In this document: in pieces, positions 38,362-49,229 of the stretch
Position numbering within the stretch: the stretch's first letter is position 1
How the letters are laid out: every line of letters begins with the position of its first letter
NCBI RefSeq assembly: GCF_001895025.1
Contig: NZ_BCXI01000018.1
Span: 1 to 64,000 of the forward strand
Reading direction: 5' to 3'
Source of the DNA: Rhodococcus zopfii NBRC 100606 = JCM 9919
GTDB lineage: Bacteria; Actinomycetota; Actinomycetes; Mycobacteriales; Mycobacteriaceae
Length of the DNA: 64,000 nucleotides
Notes under the pieces: generated by a model
Databases searched by the model: none
Told to the model about the DNA's origin: nothing
The model's input: the letters and a program-made list of their open reading frames with translations, nothing else
Position numbers and translations under genes: made by a program

Positions 38362-38438
38362 GCCGCAAACGTTACCGGCACGCCGAGCGTCTCCTCGGTT
38401 CCCGGGTGCTCCTCGCCGCGCGACCTACCCTGGACCAT

Positions 38439-39197
38439 GTGAGCGACAAGGCGAAAGACCACGTACCGGAGCCGGAGCCGTACGAAAATCCGACGCTGGA
38501 ACTGAACCGTCCGCGTTCGTCGATGCTCGAATCCGACGACGATCTCGACCTGGACAGCGCAGCTTTCGATTCCCGGCCCGCCGGGGGTTTCGATTCCCGG
38601 CCCACCGAGCAGATCCACCGGCCGGATCCGCCGGTCGCGCCGGGGACGTACGTGGAATCGGAACCGGCCACCACTGCGCAACCACCGAAGGCGCGCCGCG
38701 GCACCCTCGACCTCGGTCTCCTGGTCCTGCGGCTCGTCGTCGGCGGCACCATGCTCGTGCACGGCCTGCAGAAACTCACCGGGCTTTGGGGCGGTCCCGG
38801 ACTCGACGGTTTCGAGTCGACCGTCACGGACGCCGGGTACCAGCATCCGGCGCTGCTCGCGATCCTCGGTTCCATCGGGGAGGTTGCGGCCGGTGGCCTG
38901 CTGGTGCTGGGACTGCTGACACCGCTCGCGGCGACCGCGGTCGTCGCGATCATGATCAACGCGGTGCTGTTCAAACACCACCTCGAACCGGGACTGCAGT
39001 ACTTCGCGACCGACGAGTCCGGCGTGGAGTACGAGGTGCTGCTCGGGGCGGCGGCGGTGGCGATCGTGCTGACCGGTCCCGGCCGGATCGCGGTCGACGG
39101 GGCACGCGGCTGGGCGACGCGCCCGTTCATCGGGTCGTTCGTGGCGCTGCTGCTCGGCGTTGCCGGCGGCGTCTGCCTCTGGTTGTTCGTCCGTTGA
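38439..39197 (+). CDS. DoxX-family membrane protein (Rv3005c-like)
   Basis: A 252-aa protein. The first 85 residues are an acidic, disordered tail (EPEPYENPTLELNRPR, DDDLDLDSAAFDSRPAGGFDSRP). A four-helix DoxX domain follows from LDLGLLVLRLVVGGTMLVHGLQKL to the C-terminus. In mycobacteria a DoxX protein (Rv3005c) works with SodA and SseA in a membrane oxidoreductase complex linking thiol and oxidative stress; whether this copy does so is inference. GTG 38439 lies 7 nt after TACCCT (38426-38431). Divergent from lppZ with a 77-bp gap carrying two leaderless-type promoters. Confidence 0.85.
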   Translation: MSDKAKDHVPEPEPYENPTLELNRPRSSMLESDDDLDLDSAAFDSRPAGGFDSRPTEQIHRPDPPVAPGTYVESEPATTAQPPKARRGTLDLGLLVLRLVVGGTMLVHGLQKLTGLWGGPGLDGFESTVTDAGYQHPALLAILGSIGEVAAGGLLVLGLLTPLAATAVVAIMINAVLFKHHLEPGLQYFATDESGVEYEVLLGAAAVAIVLTGPGRIAVDGARGWATRPFIGSFVALLLGVAGGVCLWLFVR

Positions 39198-39199
39198 CT

Positions 39200-39241
39200 C
39201 GTGCGTGGTTTCGGTAGCCGGGGCTACCGAAACCACGCACG
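39200..39241. terminator. Bidirectional hairpin (palindrome copy 2)
   Basis: A perfect 17-bp inverted repeat (39201-39217 and 39224-39240; outer C-G pair 39200/39241) between the convergent DoxX gene and ilvD. Arms gtgcgtggtttcggtag differ from the hairpin at 9180-9221 at only three positions, with compensating changes in the other arm. Confidence 0.8.
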
Positions 39242-39248
39242 GGACGAG

Positions 39249-41090
39249 CTACGGGAGCTGGCGGACAGCGCCCTTGTCGGCGGAGGTCGCGAGCGCCGCG
39301 TAGGCCCGCAGGGCCTTCGACACGACACGGTCGCGGCCGACCGGCTGCCACGGGTTCTCCGAGGCTTCCATCTTCGCGCGGCGCTCGGCGAGCACCTCGT
39401 CGTCGACGAGCACCTCGAGGGTGCGGGTGGCGACGTCGATACGGATGCGGTCACCGTTCTCGACGAGACCGATCACACCGCCCGACGCGGCCTCGGGGGA
39501 GACGTGCCCGATGGAAAGGCCCGACGTGCCGCCGGAGAAGCGGCCGTCGGTGATCAGTGCGCACACCTTGCCGAGGCCGACGCCCTTGAGGAACGACGTC
39601 GGGTGCAGCATCTCCTGCATGCCCGGACCGCCCGCGGGGCCCTCGTACCGCACGACCACCACATCGCCCGGCTGCACCTCTTTGCCGAGGATGACCGACA
39701 CGGCCTCCTCCTGCGACTCGACCACGAGGGCCGGGCCCTCGAAGCTGAACAGGTCTTCGTCGATGCCGGCGGTCTTGAGGATCGCGCCGTCGACGGCGAG
39801 GTTGCCGCGCAGCACGCACAGACCACCCTCGACGGTGTAGGCGTGCTCGATGTCGCGAATGCACCCGCCGGCGGCGTCGGTGTCCAGCGACGCCCACCGG
39901 TTGTCCGTCGAGAACGGCTCGGTGGTGCGGACCCCGCCGGGTGCGGCGTGGAACAGTTCGAGCGCCTCGTCGGTGGCCTTGCCCGACCGGATGTCCCAGT
40001 CGTCGAGCCACTGGTCGAAGCTCGCGGTGTGCACGGTGTGGACGTCCGTCTCGAGCAGGCCGCCGCGACGGAGTTCACCGAGCAGCGCGGGAATGCCGCC
40101 GGCGCGGTGCACGTCCTCCATGTGGTAGTCCGAGTTCGGGGAGACCTTCGCCAGGCACGGCACCTTGCGGCTGATCGCGTCGATGGTCTCGAGGTCGAAG
40201 TCCACCTCGCCTTCCTGCGCGGCGGCGAGCGTGTGCAGCACGGTGTTGGTCGAACCGCCCATCGCGACATCGAGTGCCATCGCGTTGCGGAATGCCGCCG
40301 GGGTGGCGACGTTGCGGGGCAACACCGACGCGTCCTCGTCGCGGTACCAGCGCTGCGCCGCCTCGACGATCACCGTGCCGGCCTTCTCGAACAGTGCGCG
40401 GCGGGCGGCGTGGGTGGCGAGGGTCGAACCGTTGCCCGGCAGCGCCAGGCCCAGCGCCTCGGTGAGGCAGTTCATCGAGTTCGCGGTGAACATGCCCGAG
40501 CAGGACCCGCACGTCGGGCAGGCGCTGCGCTCGACCTCGTCGAGGCCATCGTCGCTCACCGACTCGCTCGCGGACGCGGAGATCGCGGTGATCAGGTCGG
40601 TGGGGGCGTGCGCGACACCGTCGACGACGACCGCCTTGCCCGCTTCCATCGGACCGCCGGAGACGAAGATCGTCGGAATGTTCAGGCGCATCGCAGCATT
40701 GAGCATGCCCGGGGTGATCTTGTCGCAGTTGGAGATGCACACCAGCGCATCGGCGGTGTGCGCGTTCACCATGTATTCGACCGAGTCGGCAATGATTTCG
40801 CGGCTCGGCAGCGAGTACAGCATGCCGCCGTGGCCCATCGCGATGCCGTCGTCGACCGCGATGGTGTGGAATTCGCGGGCGACGCCCCCGGCGGCCCGGA
40901 CCGCGTCGGCGACGATCTCACCGACATCCTTCAGATGGACGTGTCCGGGGACGAACTGCGTGTAGGAGTTGGCGATCGCGACGATCGGCTTGCCGAAATC
41001 GGAGTCGGTCAGACCTGTGGCGCGCCACAGGGAGCGGGCACCGGCGGCGTTGCGTCCGACGGTGGTGGTGCGTGACCTCAACGGGGGCAT
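39249..41090 (-). CDS. ilvD: Dihydroxy-acid dehydratase
   Basis: A 613-aa IlvD that dehydrates dihydroxyisovalerate and dihydroxymethylvalerate in valine and isoleucine synthesis. Fe-S ligand regions are [12 protein letters not shown] and [29 protein letters not shown] and the C-terminal [24 protein letters not shown] are family-specific. It is therefore the long 4Fe-4S/2Fe-2S type requiring Mg. Ribosome site GAAGGAAG precedes ATG 41090. It follows the PH-domain gene by 101 bp on the same strand and lies back-to-back with ilvBNC, bringing four isoleucine/valine enzymes together; M. tuberculosis has ilvD elsewhere. Confidence 0.96.
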   Translation of the reverse strand: MPPLRSRTTTVGRNAAGARSLWRATGLTDSDFGKPIVAIANSYTQFVPGHVHLKDVGEIVADAVRAAGGVAREFHTIAVDDGIAMGHGGMLYSLPSREIIADSVEYMVNAHTADALVCISNCDKITPGMLNAAMRLNIPTIFVSGGPMEAGKAVVVDGVAHAPTDLITAISASASESVSDDGLDEVERSACPTCGSCSGMFTANSMNCLTEALGLALPGNGSTLATHAARRALFEKAGTVIVEAAQRWYRDEDASVLPRNVATPAAFRNAMALDVAMGGSTNTVLHTLAAAQEGEVDFDLETIDAISRKVPCLAKVSPNSDYHMEDVHRAGGIPALLGELRRGGLLETDVHTVHTASFDQWLDDWDIRSGKATDEALELFHAAPGGVRTTEPFSTDNRWASLDTDAAGGCIRDIEHAYTVEGGLCVLRGNLAVDGAILKTAGIDEDLFSFEGPALVVESQEEAVSVILGKEVQPGDVVVVRYEGPAGGPGMQEMLHPTSFLKGVGLGKVCALITDGRFSGGTSGLSIGHVSPEAASGGVIGLVENGDRIRIDVATRTLEVLVDDEVLAERRAKMEASENPWQPVGRDRVVSKALRAYAALATSADKGAVRQLP

Positions 41091-41191
41091 GTGCTGGCTT
41101 CCTTCACGGGGCGGGTGGCTGCGCCTGCGGTCGGGCCGGCTGCCGGGCTGGGCAGGGGCCGGGGTGCGGCACTGACGAATTTACCGTTGTG

Positions 41192-41743
41192 CTATTTCGT
41201 GGCGTCATCCGACTCGGTGGCGCGGGCGGCTGCCTCGGCGGCGCGGGCCGCGTCGGCCGCGGCGTACGGATCGGTGATACGCCCGCCGCTCGCCTCGGCG
41301 AGCTCGGGGAGCCGGCCGAACGTGACGACGGGCAGCGGTACTTCGGATCCGTCGGTGAGGGTCGCGCGGGCCCAGCCGCGCTTGGGGAAGCGGATTCCCG
41401 CGAGGGCGTCCCATCCGATGCGCGTCGTCGAGAACGTGGCGCGGGCGGTGATGCCGTCGGGTCCGACGACGGTGCGTACGCGCAGGATCCACGCGAGGAC
41501 GAGGAACGGGATCACCAGCATCCACGAGAACGCCGCGGGCCAGGCCATCGCGGGCGAGGCCACCGCGAGGAGCAGAAAGCCGCATGCGAGCAGCGACAGC
41601 CGGGAAATCCGAATGACGCGCGTCGTCGTTTCCGGCGTGTGGGATGATGAAGACGGTGGCACGGGCTGCTGGGGAGATGACACCTCACCATCTTCGCACT
41701 GCAGCCGAGGCATCTCACATTCTGGGACAGATGACCGAACCAA
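41192..41743 (-). CDS. PH-domain membrane protein (Cfp6/Rv3004-like)
   Basis: Up to 183 aa. Two adjacent hydrophobic segments (LSLLACGFLLLAVASPAMAWPAAFSWMLVIPFLVLAWIL) are followed by a small beta-rich PH-type domain (RVRTVVGPDGITARATFSTTRIGWDALAGIRFPKRGWARATLTDGSEVPLPVVTF) and an Ala-rich tail. Cfp6 in M. tuberculosis has this layout and lies at the same place upstream of ilvB. Function unknown. The start is uncertain: ATG 41743, ATG 41713 or GTG 41683 (VSSPQQP); none has a convincing ribosome site. Confidence 0.75.
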   Translation of the reverse strand: MVRSSVPECEMPRLQCEDGEVSSPQQPVPPSSSSHTPETTTRVIRISRLSLLACGFLLLAVASPAMAWPAAFSWMLVIPFLVLAWILRVRTVVGPDGITARATFSTTRIGWDALAGIRFPKRGWARATLTDGSEVPLPVVTFGRLPELAEASGGRITDPYAAADAARAAEAAARATESDDATK

Positions 41744-41744
41744 G

Positions 41745-41773
41745 TTGACTGTCTGCCTCGCGCGCGCCTACCG
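41745..41773 (+). promoter_or_regulatory. ilvBNC promoter
   Basis: TTGACT at 41745-41750 and TACCGT at 41768-41773 are separated by 17 bp, the best -35/-10 pair in the window. The predicted start site coincides with the GTG of the leader peptide at 41781, 7 nt beyond the -10. Confidence 0.8.
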
Positions 41774-41780
41774 TCTAGCG

Positions 41781-41828
41781 CGTGAATCAGAATGAGTTGC
41801 TCGTAATCGGCCGGCGCGTCGTCGCCTG
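41781..41828 (+). CDS. ilvB leader peptide
   Basis: A 15-aa [18 protein letters not shown], read from GTG 41781 with stop at 41826-41828. Six of 15 residues are Leu, Val or Ile, in two groups (LLVI and VV), which is the classic arrangement for ribosome-mediated attenuation. A 15-aa Val-rich leader controls ilvBNC in Corynebacterium glutamicum. The start is at the predicted mRNA 5' end (leaderless). A U-tailed terminator follows 31 nt after the stop. Confidence 0.8.
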
Positions 41829-41859
41829 AGCCGCATACTGCAACTCGCCCACGACGCGC

Positions 41860-41893
41860 CACCCTCGTACAGCAAATGCTGACGAGGGTTTTT
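41860..41893 (+). terminator. Attenuator terminator of ilvBNC
   Basis: Stem accctcgt(a)cagc / gctgacgagggt (41860-41872 and 41877-41888, one bulged A) with aaat loop and six T residues at 41888-41893. It ends 33 nt before the ilvB GTG. Upstream pairs 41793-41799 with 41839-41845 (7 bp) and 41812-41820 with 41851-41859 (9 bp) are available as leader hairpins; I could not define a single clear antiterminator that competes for the terminator arm. Confidence 0.82.
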
Positions 41894-41926
41894 TGTTGCC
41901 CGGAGCCAGAATCAGAGGAATTCGCA

Positions 41927-43857
41927 GTGAGCGCACCAACCGCACGGCCTCAACCCTCGCCGCGAAAGCCGGGGTCCACCCCGGCTCCCGCGGCCGCCGC
42001 AGCGCAGCCCGGAAACCGCCGCCAGGTCGCCCCCGAGCGGGTCACCGGAGCCCAGTCGGTCGTCCGCGCCCTCGAGGAGCTCGAGGTCGACACGGTCTTC
42101 GGCATCCCCGGTGGTGCGATCCTGCCGGTCTACGATCCGCTGTTCGATTCCAAGCGGGTGCGTCACGTCCTCGTCCGTCATGAGCAGGGCGGCGGTCACG
42201 CCGCGACCGGATACGCGCAGGCCACCGGCAAGGTCGGCGTGTGCATGGCCACCTCCGGCCCGGGCGCCACCAACCTCGTGACCCCCCTCGCCGACGCCCA
42301 GATGGACTCCGTCCCGATCGTCGCGATCACCGGCCAGGTCGGCCGCGGGCTCATCGGCACCGACGCGTTCCAGGAAGCGGACATCTCCGGCATCACCATG
42401 CCGGTGACCAAGCACAACTTCCTCGTCACCGACGGCGCCGACATCCCGCGCATCCTCGCCGAGGCCTTCTACATCGCCGCGTCCGGCCGCCCCGGCGCCG
42501 TGCTCGTCGACATCCCCAAGGACATCCTGCAGGCGCAGACCACGTTCAGCTGGCCGCCGGAAATGCACTTGCCCGGCTACCGCCCGGTGACCAAGCCCCA
42601 CGGCAAGCAGGTCCGCGAGGCCGCGCGCCTGATCGCCGAGGCCAAGAACCCGGTGCTGTACGTCGGTGGCGGCGTCATCAAGGCCGATGCGTCCGCCGAG
42701 CTGCTCGAGCTCGCCGAGCTGACCGGCATTCCCGTCGTCACCACCCTGATGGCCCGTGGCGCATTCCCCGACACCCACCGCCTGAACTGCGGTATGCCGG
42801 GTATGCACGGCACCGTCGCTGCGGTCGCGGCCCTGCAGAAGAGCGATCTGCTCGTCACCCTCGGCGCCCGCTTCGACGACCGCGTGACCGGTCAGCTCGA
42901 TTCGTTCGCGCCGGACGCGAAGGTCATCCACGCCGACATCGACCCCGCCGAGATCGGCAAGAACCGGCACGCGGACGTCCCGATCGTCGGTGACTGCCGC
43001 GAGGTCCTCGTCGAACTCGTCGAGGCGATCCGCGCCGATCTGGCCACCGGCACCACACTCGACTACGCGCAGTGGTGGGCGTACCTCGACGACATCCGTC
43101 GTACCTACCCGCTGAGCTACGACCGTCCCACCGACGGCACGCTGTCGCCGCAGTACGTCATCCAGGCTGTCGGCAAGCTCGCCGGCCCGGACGCGATCTA
43201 CTGCGCCGGTGTCGGACAGCACCAGATGTGGGCCGCGCAATTCGTGGACTACGAGAAGCCGCGCACCTGGCTGAACTCCGGCGGTCTCGGCACCATGGGC
43301 TACGCCGTGCCGGCCGCCCTCGGCGCCAAGATGGGCAAGCCCGAGGCCGAGGTGTGGGCCATCGACGGCGACGGCTGCTTCCAGATGACCAACCAGGAAC
43401 TGGCCACCTGCGCCGTGGAGGGCGTGCCGATCAAGGTCGCGCTCATCAACAACGGCAACCTCGGCATGGTCCGTCAGTGGCAGACACTGTTCTACGACCA
43501 GCGGTACTCGAACACCGAACTCGGCACCCACGGGGAGGTCCGCATCCCGGACTTCGTCAAGCTCGCCGAGGCCCTCGGCTGCGTCGGCATCCGGGTCGAG
43601 CGGGAAGAGGACGTCGAACCGGCCATCCGCCAGGCGCAGGCCATCAACGACCGCCCCGTCGTCATCGACTTCATCGTCGGCAAGGACGCCCAGGTGTGGC
43701 CCATGGTCGCCGCCGGTACCAGCAACGACGAGATCATGGCGGCGCGTGGCATCCGCCCGTTGTTCGACGACGACGAGTCGGCCGCCGAGCCGGCCGTCAT
43801 CCACGAGGCCATGAACCGCGAGCAGGCCACCGATGCCGCAGCAGGAGAGGATCGTCA

Positions 43858-43861
<4 letters not shown>
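41927..43861 (+). CDS. ilvB: Acetolactate synthase large (catalytic) subunit
   Basis: A 644-aa ThDP- and FAD-dependent AHAS, first common step of Val, Leu and Ile synthesis. ThDP Glu in [20 protein letters not shown]-domain segments ([19 protein letters not shown]) and the ThDP/Mg motif [29 protein letters not shown] are intact. The first 35-40 residues are Pro/Ala-rich and probably disordered. GTG 41927 with AGAGGA at -8 is preferred; an in-frame ATG at 41876 lies inside the terminator hairpin and cannot be a normal start. Overlaps ilvN by GTGA; regulated by the upstream attenuator. Confidence 0.96.
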
Positions 43862-45412
<1,551 letters not shown>

Positions 45413-45429
45413 GCAGGTTTCATCTGTCG

Positions 45430-45463
45430 CCGGCCCGGCACCCGTTCTCGGGTGCCGGGCCGG
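45430..45463 (+). terminator. Terminator after ilvBNC
   Basis: Perfect 15-bp stem (45430-45444 and 45449-45463) with ttct loop, 17 nt after the ilvC stop. No U-tract. Confidence 0.78.
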
Positions 45464-45526
45464 TGGCGTTCGTGGCGGGAGCGGTCGAGTGCCGGTGGAC
45501 AACGTGTGCCGGTGGATAATGTGCCG

Positions 45527-47251
45527 ATGTCGTGGAGTCTGGGCCTCGGCCGCCTGCCCGGGGTCGTCACCGCCCGCACCTACCGCCGTGAGTGGCTGCG
45601 GTATGACGTCACCGCCGGCCTCGCGCTGATCGGGCTGCTGATCCCCGCCGGGATGGGGTACGCGACCGCGGCGGGCCTGCCCGCGTACACGGGTCTCTAC
45701 GCCACGATCGTGCCGCTGCTCGCGTACGCCCTCGTGGGGCCGTCCCGGGTTCTCGTGCTCGGACCCGACTCGTCGCTGGCCCCGCTGATCGCGGCAGCCG
45801 TGGTGCCGCTCGCCGCCGCCGGCGGCGACCCGCAGCGCGCCGTCGCGCTGGCCGGTGTGCTCGCCGTCCTCGTCGGGACGGTCCTGCTCGTCGCGGGTTT
45901 CCTGCGCCTGGGTTTCGTCACCGACCTGCTGTCCAAACCGATCCGGATCGGATACCTCAACGGCATCGCGCTCGTCGTCGTGATCGGTCAGCTGCCCACG
46001 TTGCTCGGCATCGAGGTCGATGCGGACGGTGGCATCGCCCGGATCGGCGCGATCGCCCGCGAGGTGGTCACCGGCGGCATCGACCCGATCGCCGCCGTGG
46101 TGGGCGTCGGCTCCCTGGTCGTGATGGTGACGTGCCGGGTGCTGCGGGTGCGGATTCCCGGCGTGCTCGTCGCGGTGGTCGGGGCGATGGTGCTGTCCGC
46201 CGTGGTGGGTCTCGACGAGGACATCGCGATGGTCGGAGCGCTGCCCCGCGGGCTGCCTGCGCCGTCCTTCGGCGGGGTGGGATGGAGCGACGTGGCTGCT
46301 CTGCTCGGCCCCGCCGTGGCGATCGCCTTGATCGCCTTCGCCGACACCGGGGTGCTGTCCCGGACGTTCGCCGCCCGGCGCGGCGCCGATGTGGACGGCA
46401 GCGAGGAGATGCGGGCGGTCGGGGTCGCGAACATCGCAAGCGGCGTGTTCGGCGGATTCCCGATCTGCGCGAGTTCGTCGCGCACTCCCGTCGCGGAGCA
46501 GAACGGGGCCCGCACCCAGCTGGTCGGTGTCGTCGGTGCCGTCGGTGTGCTGGCGTTCGTGCTGCTGGTGCCGGATCTGACTGCGTATCTGCCGAAGGCG
46601 ACCCTCGCCGCGGTTGTGCTGGTCGCGGCGGCGGCGCTCATCGACGTGAAGGGCGTGGTCACGATGTGGCGGATGAGCCGCGTCGAGGCCGGTCTGGCCG
46701 TTGCGGCGTTCCTCGGGGTCGGGCTCGTCGGTGTGCTCGAAGGAATCCTGGTCGCCATCGGGCTTTCCCTGCTCGCCGTCGTCGTGCGGGCGTGGCAGCC
46801 CTATCGCACGGAACTGGTGGAACTGGACGGGGTTCCGGGCCTCCACGACATCACTCGCCATCCCGAAGGGCATCGGATTCCCGGGCTGGTGCTCGTGAGG
46901 TTCGACGCACCGCTGTTCTTCGCCAACGGCGACCTTCTCGATCGTCATGTGCGGGAACTGGTCGCGCACGCGCCGACACCCGTCGAGTGGGTCGTGATCG
47001 CGGCCGAGCCGATCACCGGCCTCGACACCACGGCAGTCGACGAACTCGTCGATCTCGACCGCTATCTCGCGAACAAAGGTATCCGGTTGGCGTTCGCGGC
47101 GATGAAGGGACCGATCAAGGACAAGCTGGTGCGGTTCGGGGTGGGAGACCGGTTCGACGCGTCGCACTTTCATCCGACCGTGCGGGCCGCGGTGACCGCC
47201 TTTCGGGAACACCGGCGGGCATCCGGCGATGCGGACGAGATGGAACGATGA
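45527..47251 (+). CDS. SulP-family anion permease with STAS domain
   Basis: A 574-aa SLC26/SulP transporter. N-terminal YDVTAGLALIGLLIPAGMGYATAAGLPAYTGLY is the SulP signature; 10-12 membrane helices follow with GFLRLGFVTDLLSKPIRIGYLNGIAL and the FGGFPICASSSRTPVAEQNGARTQ region. A C-terminal STAS domain (LVLVRFDAPLFFANGDLLDRHVREL, then VVIAAEPITGLDTTAVDELVDL) is complete. Substrate may be sulfate, bicarbonate or another anion. ATG 45527 lies 6 nt after GATAAT (45515-45520). No carbonic anhydrase or sulfate-assimilation gene is adjacent. Confidence 0.9.
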   Translation: MSWSLGLGRLPGVVTARTYRREWLRYDVTAGLALIGLLIPAGMGYATAAGLPAYTGLYATIVPLLAYALVGPSRVLVLGPDSSLAPLIAAAVVPLAAAGGDPQRAVALAGVLAVLVGTVLLVAGFLRLGFVTDLLSKPIRIGYLNGIALVVVIGQLPTLLGIEVDADGGIARIGAIAREVVTGGIDPIAAVVGVGSLVVMVTCRVLRVRIPGVLVAVVGAMVLSAVVGLDEDIAMVGALPRGLPAPSFGGVGWSDVAALLGPAVAIALIAFADTGVLSRTFAARRGADVDGSEEMRAVGVANIASGVFGGFPICASSSRTPVAEQNGARTQLVGVVGAVGVLAFVLLVPDLTAYLPKATLAAVVLVAAAALIDVKGVVTMWRMSRVEAGLAVAAFLGVGLVGVLEGILVAIGLSLLAVVVRAWQPYRTELVELDGVPGLHDITRHPEGHRIPGLVLVRFDAPLFFANGDLLDRHVRELVAHAPTPVEWVVIAAEPITGLDTTAVDELVDLDRYLANKGIRLAFAAMKGPIKDKLVRFGVGDRFDASHFHPTVRAAVTAFREHRRASGDADEMER

Positions 47252-47488
47252 ATAGTGTAGCGCGGGAACGGCAATCGATGGACCGGTCCCGAATCCTGCA
47301 CCGCGCGACGGTATTTTCGCGAACCCGGCTTCTCGGTCATACGCGGCCTGTGTAACCGAAATCACCGCTGACGTGCGATTCGGGCTCGCCCCACACGGCC
47401 GGGACGTTTCGTACCACCTGGTAGGACAACTCCGGGCCGGTGCGCCCATACCGGGGCCGGGGGCACTAAACTCGACGCTGTCACGGCT
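47252..47488. promoter_or_regulatory. Intergenic region with serA promoter candidate
   Basis: About 240 bp without a convincing gene. TAAACT at 47467-47472 is the best -10 hexamer, predicting a start near 47479 and a serA leader of about 78 nt. No strong -35 or palindrome was seen. Confidence 0.4.
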
Positions 47489-47560
47489 GTGTCGCGTGCC
47501 GAGGGGATGCGCGCGTCGTCGACACCCGCCAACAATCAACCACAGGGAGTTCGCACGTGA
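47489..47560 (+). CDS. Possible 23-aa upstream ORF overlapping serA
   Basis: GTG 47489 opens a 23-codon ORF beginning MSRAEGMRASSTPANN and ending at TGA 47558-47560, so its stop overlaps the serA GTG (GTGA). Three of the codons are Ser, two of them adjacent. It lies entirely in the predicted 5' leader of serA. No ribosome site is obvious, and no terminator hairpin was found between it and serA. Could be a translational-coupling ORF or chance. Confidence 0.3.
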   Translation: MSRAEGMRASSTPANNQPQGVRT

Positions 47561-49149
47561 GCCAGAATGGCCGTCCCGTTGTCCTGATCGCCGACAAGCT
47601 CGCGCAATCGACCGTCGATGCGCTCGGAGACGGTGTCGAGGTGCGCTGGGTCGACGGCCCGGACCGTCCCGCGCTGCTCGCGGCTGTGCCCGACGCCGAC
47701 GCCCTGCTCGTCCGCTCCGCCACCACCGTCGACGCCGAGGTCCTCGCCGCCGCGACGAAGCTCAAGATCGTCGGCCGCGCCGGTGTCGGCCTGGACAACG
47801 TCGACATCCCCGCCGCCACCGAGCGTGGCGTCATGGTTGTGAACGCCCCGACTTCCAACATCCACTCGGCCGCCGAACACGCCGTCTCGCTGCTGCTGTC
47901 GACCGCGCGCCAGATCCCGGCCGCCGACCGCACCCTGCGTGAGAAGACCTGGAAGCGCTCCAGCTTCAACGGCACCGAGATCCTCGGCAAGACCGTCGGT
48001 GTCGTCGGCCTGGGCCGCATCGGCCAGCTCTTCGCGCAGCGTCTCGCCGCGTTCGAGACCACCATCATCGCGTACGACCCCTACCTGCCCGCCGCGCGCG
48101 CCGCGCAGCTCGGCATCGAGCTGGTCGACATCGACGAACTCGTCGAGCGTGCCGACTTCATCTCGGTGCACCTGCCCAAGACGAAGGAAACCGCCGGCCT
48201 GATCAACGCCGAGCGCCTGGCCCGGGCCAAGGACGGGGTCATCATCGTCAACGCGGCCCGCGGTGGCCTGATCGACGAGGCTGCGCTGCACGACGCGCTC
48301 GTCTCCGGCAAGGTCCGCGCCGCCGGCCTCGACGTGTTCAACACCGAGCCGTGCACCGACTCGCCGCTGTTCGACCTGGACAACGTCGTGGTGACCCCGC
48401 ACCTGGGGGCATCCACCTCCGAGGCGCAGGATCGTGCCGGCACCGACGTCGCCAAGAGCGTGCTGCTGGCCCTGGCCGGCGAGTTCGTGCCGGACGCCGT
48501 CAACGTCTCCGGCGGCCCGGTGGGCGAAGAGGTCGCGCCGTGGCTCGAGCTGGTCCGCAAGCTCGGCCTGCTCGCCGGCACCCTGTCGCCCGAGGCCGTG
48601 CAGAACGTGCAGGTCATCGCGAGCGGTGAGCTGTCCGCCGAGAACGTCGACATCCTCGGACTCGCCGCTCTGCGCGGACTGTTCTCCGCGAGCAGCGACG
48701 AGGCCGTCACGTTCGTCAACGCCCCGCAGCTCGCCGAGCAGCGCGGCGTGAGCGTCGAGGTCGACAAGCACACCGAGGCGCAGACACATCGCAGTGCCGT
48801 CGAGGTGCGTGCTGTGGCCGCCGACGGCTCCGTCACCGCCGTCGCGGGCGCACTGACCGGCCTGCAGCAGATCGAGAAGATCGTCAACATCAACGGCCGC
48901 AGCTTCGACCTGCGCGCCGAGGGCCACAACATCGTCGTGCACTACGAGGACCGTCCGGGCGTGCTCGGCATCCTCGGCACGATCCTCGGCAACGCGTCCA
49001 TCGACATCCAGGCCGCCGCGCTGAGCCAGGACGTCGAGGGTTCGGGCGCCACCGTCATCCTGCGTGTGGACCGCGTCGTCGGCGACGCCGAGGTCGCGCA
49101 GATCGTCGAGCAGCTCGACGCCCGCGTCGCGCAGGTCGACCTGTCCTGA
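47557..49149 (+). CDS. serA: D-3-phosphoglycerate dehydrogenase (long, type I)
   Basis: A 530-aa PGDH, first step of serine synthesis. The NAD motif GVVGLGRIGQLFAQRL lies near residue 148-163; catalytic Arg, Glu and His are in NAARGGLID, the following Glu region and TPHLGAST. The C-terminal ASB (allosteric) and ACT domains (IVVHYEDRPGVLGILGTILGNASIDIQ) make it the mycobacterial-type enzyme subject to serine inhibition. GTG 47557 follows AGGGAG. Separated from leuB by a terminator hairpin. Confidence 0.96.
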   Translation: MSQNGRPVVLIADKLAQSTVDALGDGVEVRWVDGPDRPALLAAVPDADALLVRSATTVDAEVLAAATKLKIVGRAGVGLDNVDIPAATERGVMVVNAPTSNIHSAAEHAVSLLLSTARQIPAADRTLREKTWKRSSFNGTEILGKTVGVVGLGRIGQLFAQRLAAFETTIIAYDPYLPAARAAQLGIELVDIDELVERADFISVHLPKTKETAGLINAERLARAKDGVIIVNAARGGLIDEAALHDALVSGKVRAAGLDVFNTEPCTDSPLFDLDNVVVTPHLGASTSEAQDRAGTDVAKSVLLALAGEFVPDAVNVSGGPVGEEVAPWLELVRKLGLLAGTLSPEAVQNVQVIASGELSAENVDILGLAALRGLFSASSDEAVTFVNAPQLAEQRGVSVEVDKHTEAQTHRSAVEVRAVAADGSVTAVAGALTGLQQIEKIVNINGRSFDLRAEGHNIVVHYEDRPGVLGILGTILGNASIDIQAAALSQDVEGSGATVILRVDRVVGDAEVAQIVEQLDARVAQVDLS

Positions 49150-49169
49150 TCCTCCCTGCTTCACCCCCC

Positions 49170-49203
49170 GGTGGCCGCGACCGTCTGCACGGTCGCGGCC
49201 ACC
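49170..49203 (+). terminator. Terminator between serA and leuB
   Basis: Perfect 15-bp stem (49170-49184 and 49189-49203) with ctgc loop, 20 nt after the serA stop and 26 nt before the leuB ATG. Confidence 0.75.
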
Positions 49204-49229
49204 GTCGCACAAGGAAGTGAGTAGAGCCC

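Noticed and set aside
41876-41926. ATG 41876 as the start of IlvB
   Set aside because: It lies inside the attenuator hairpin, lacks a ribosome site and adds [17 protein letters not shown], which is absent from the family; GTG 41927 has a good site.
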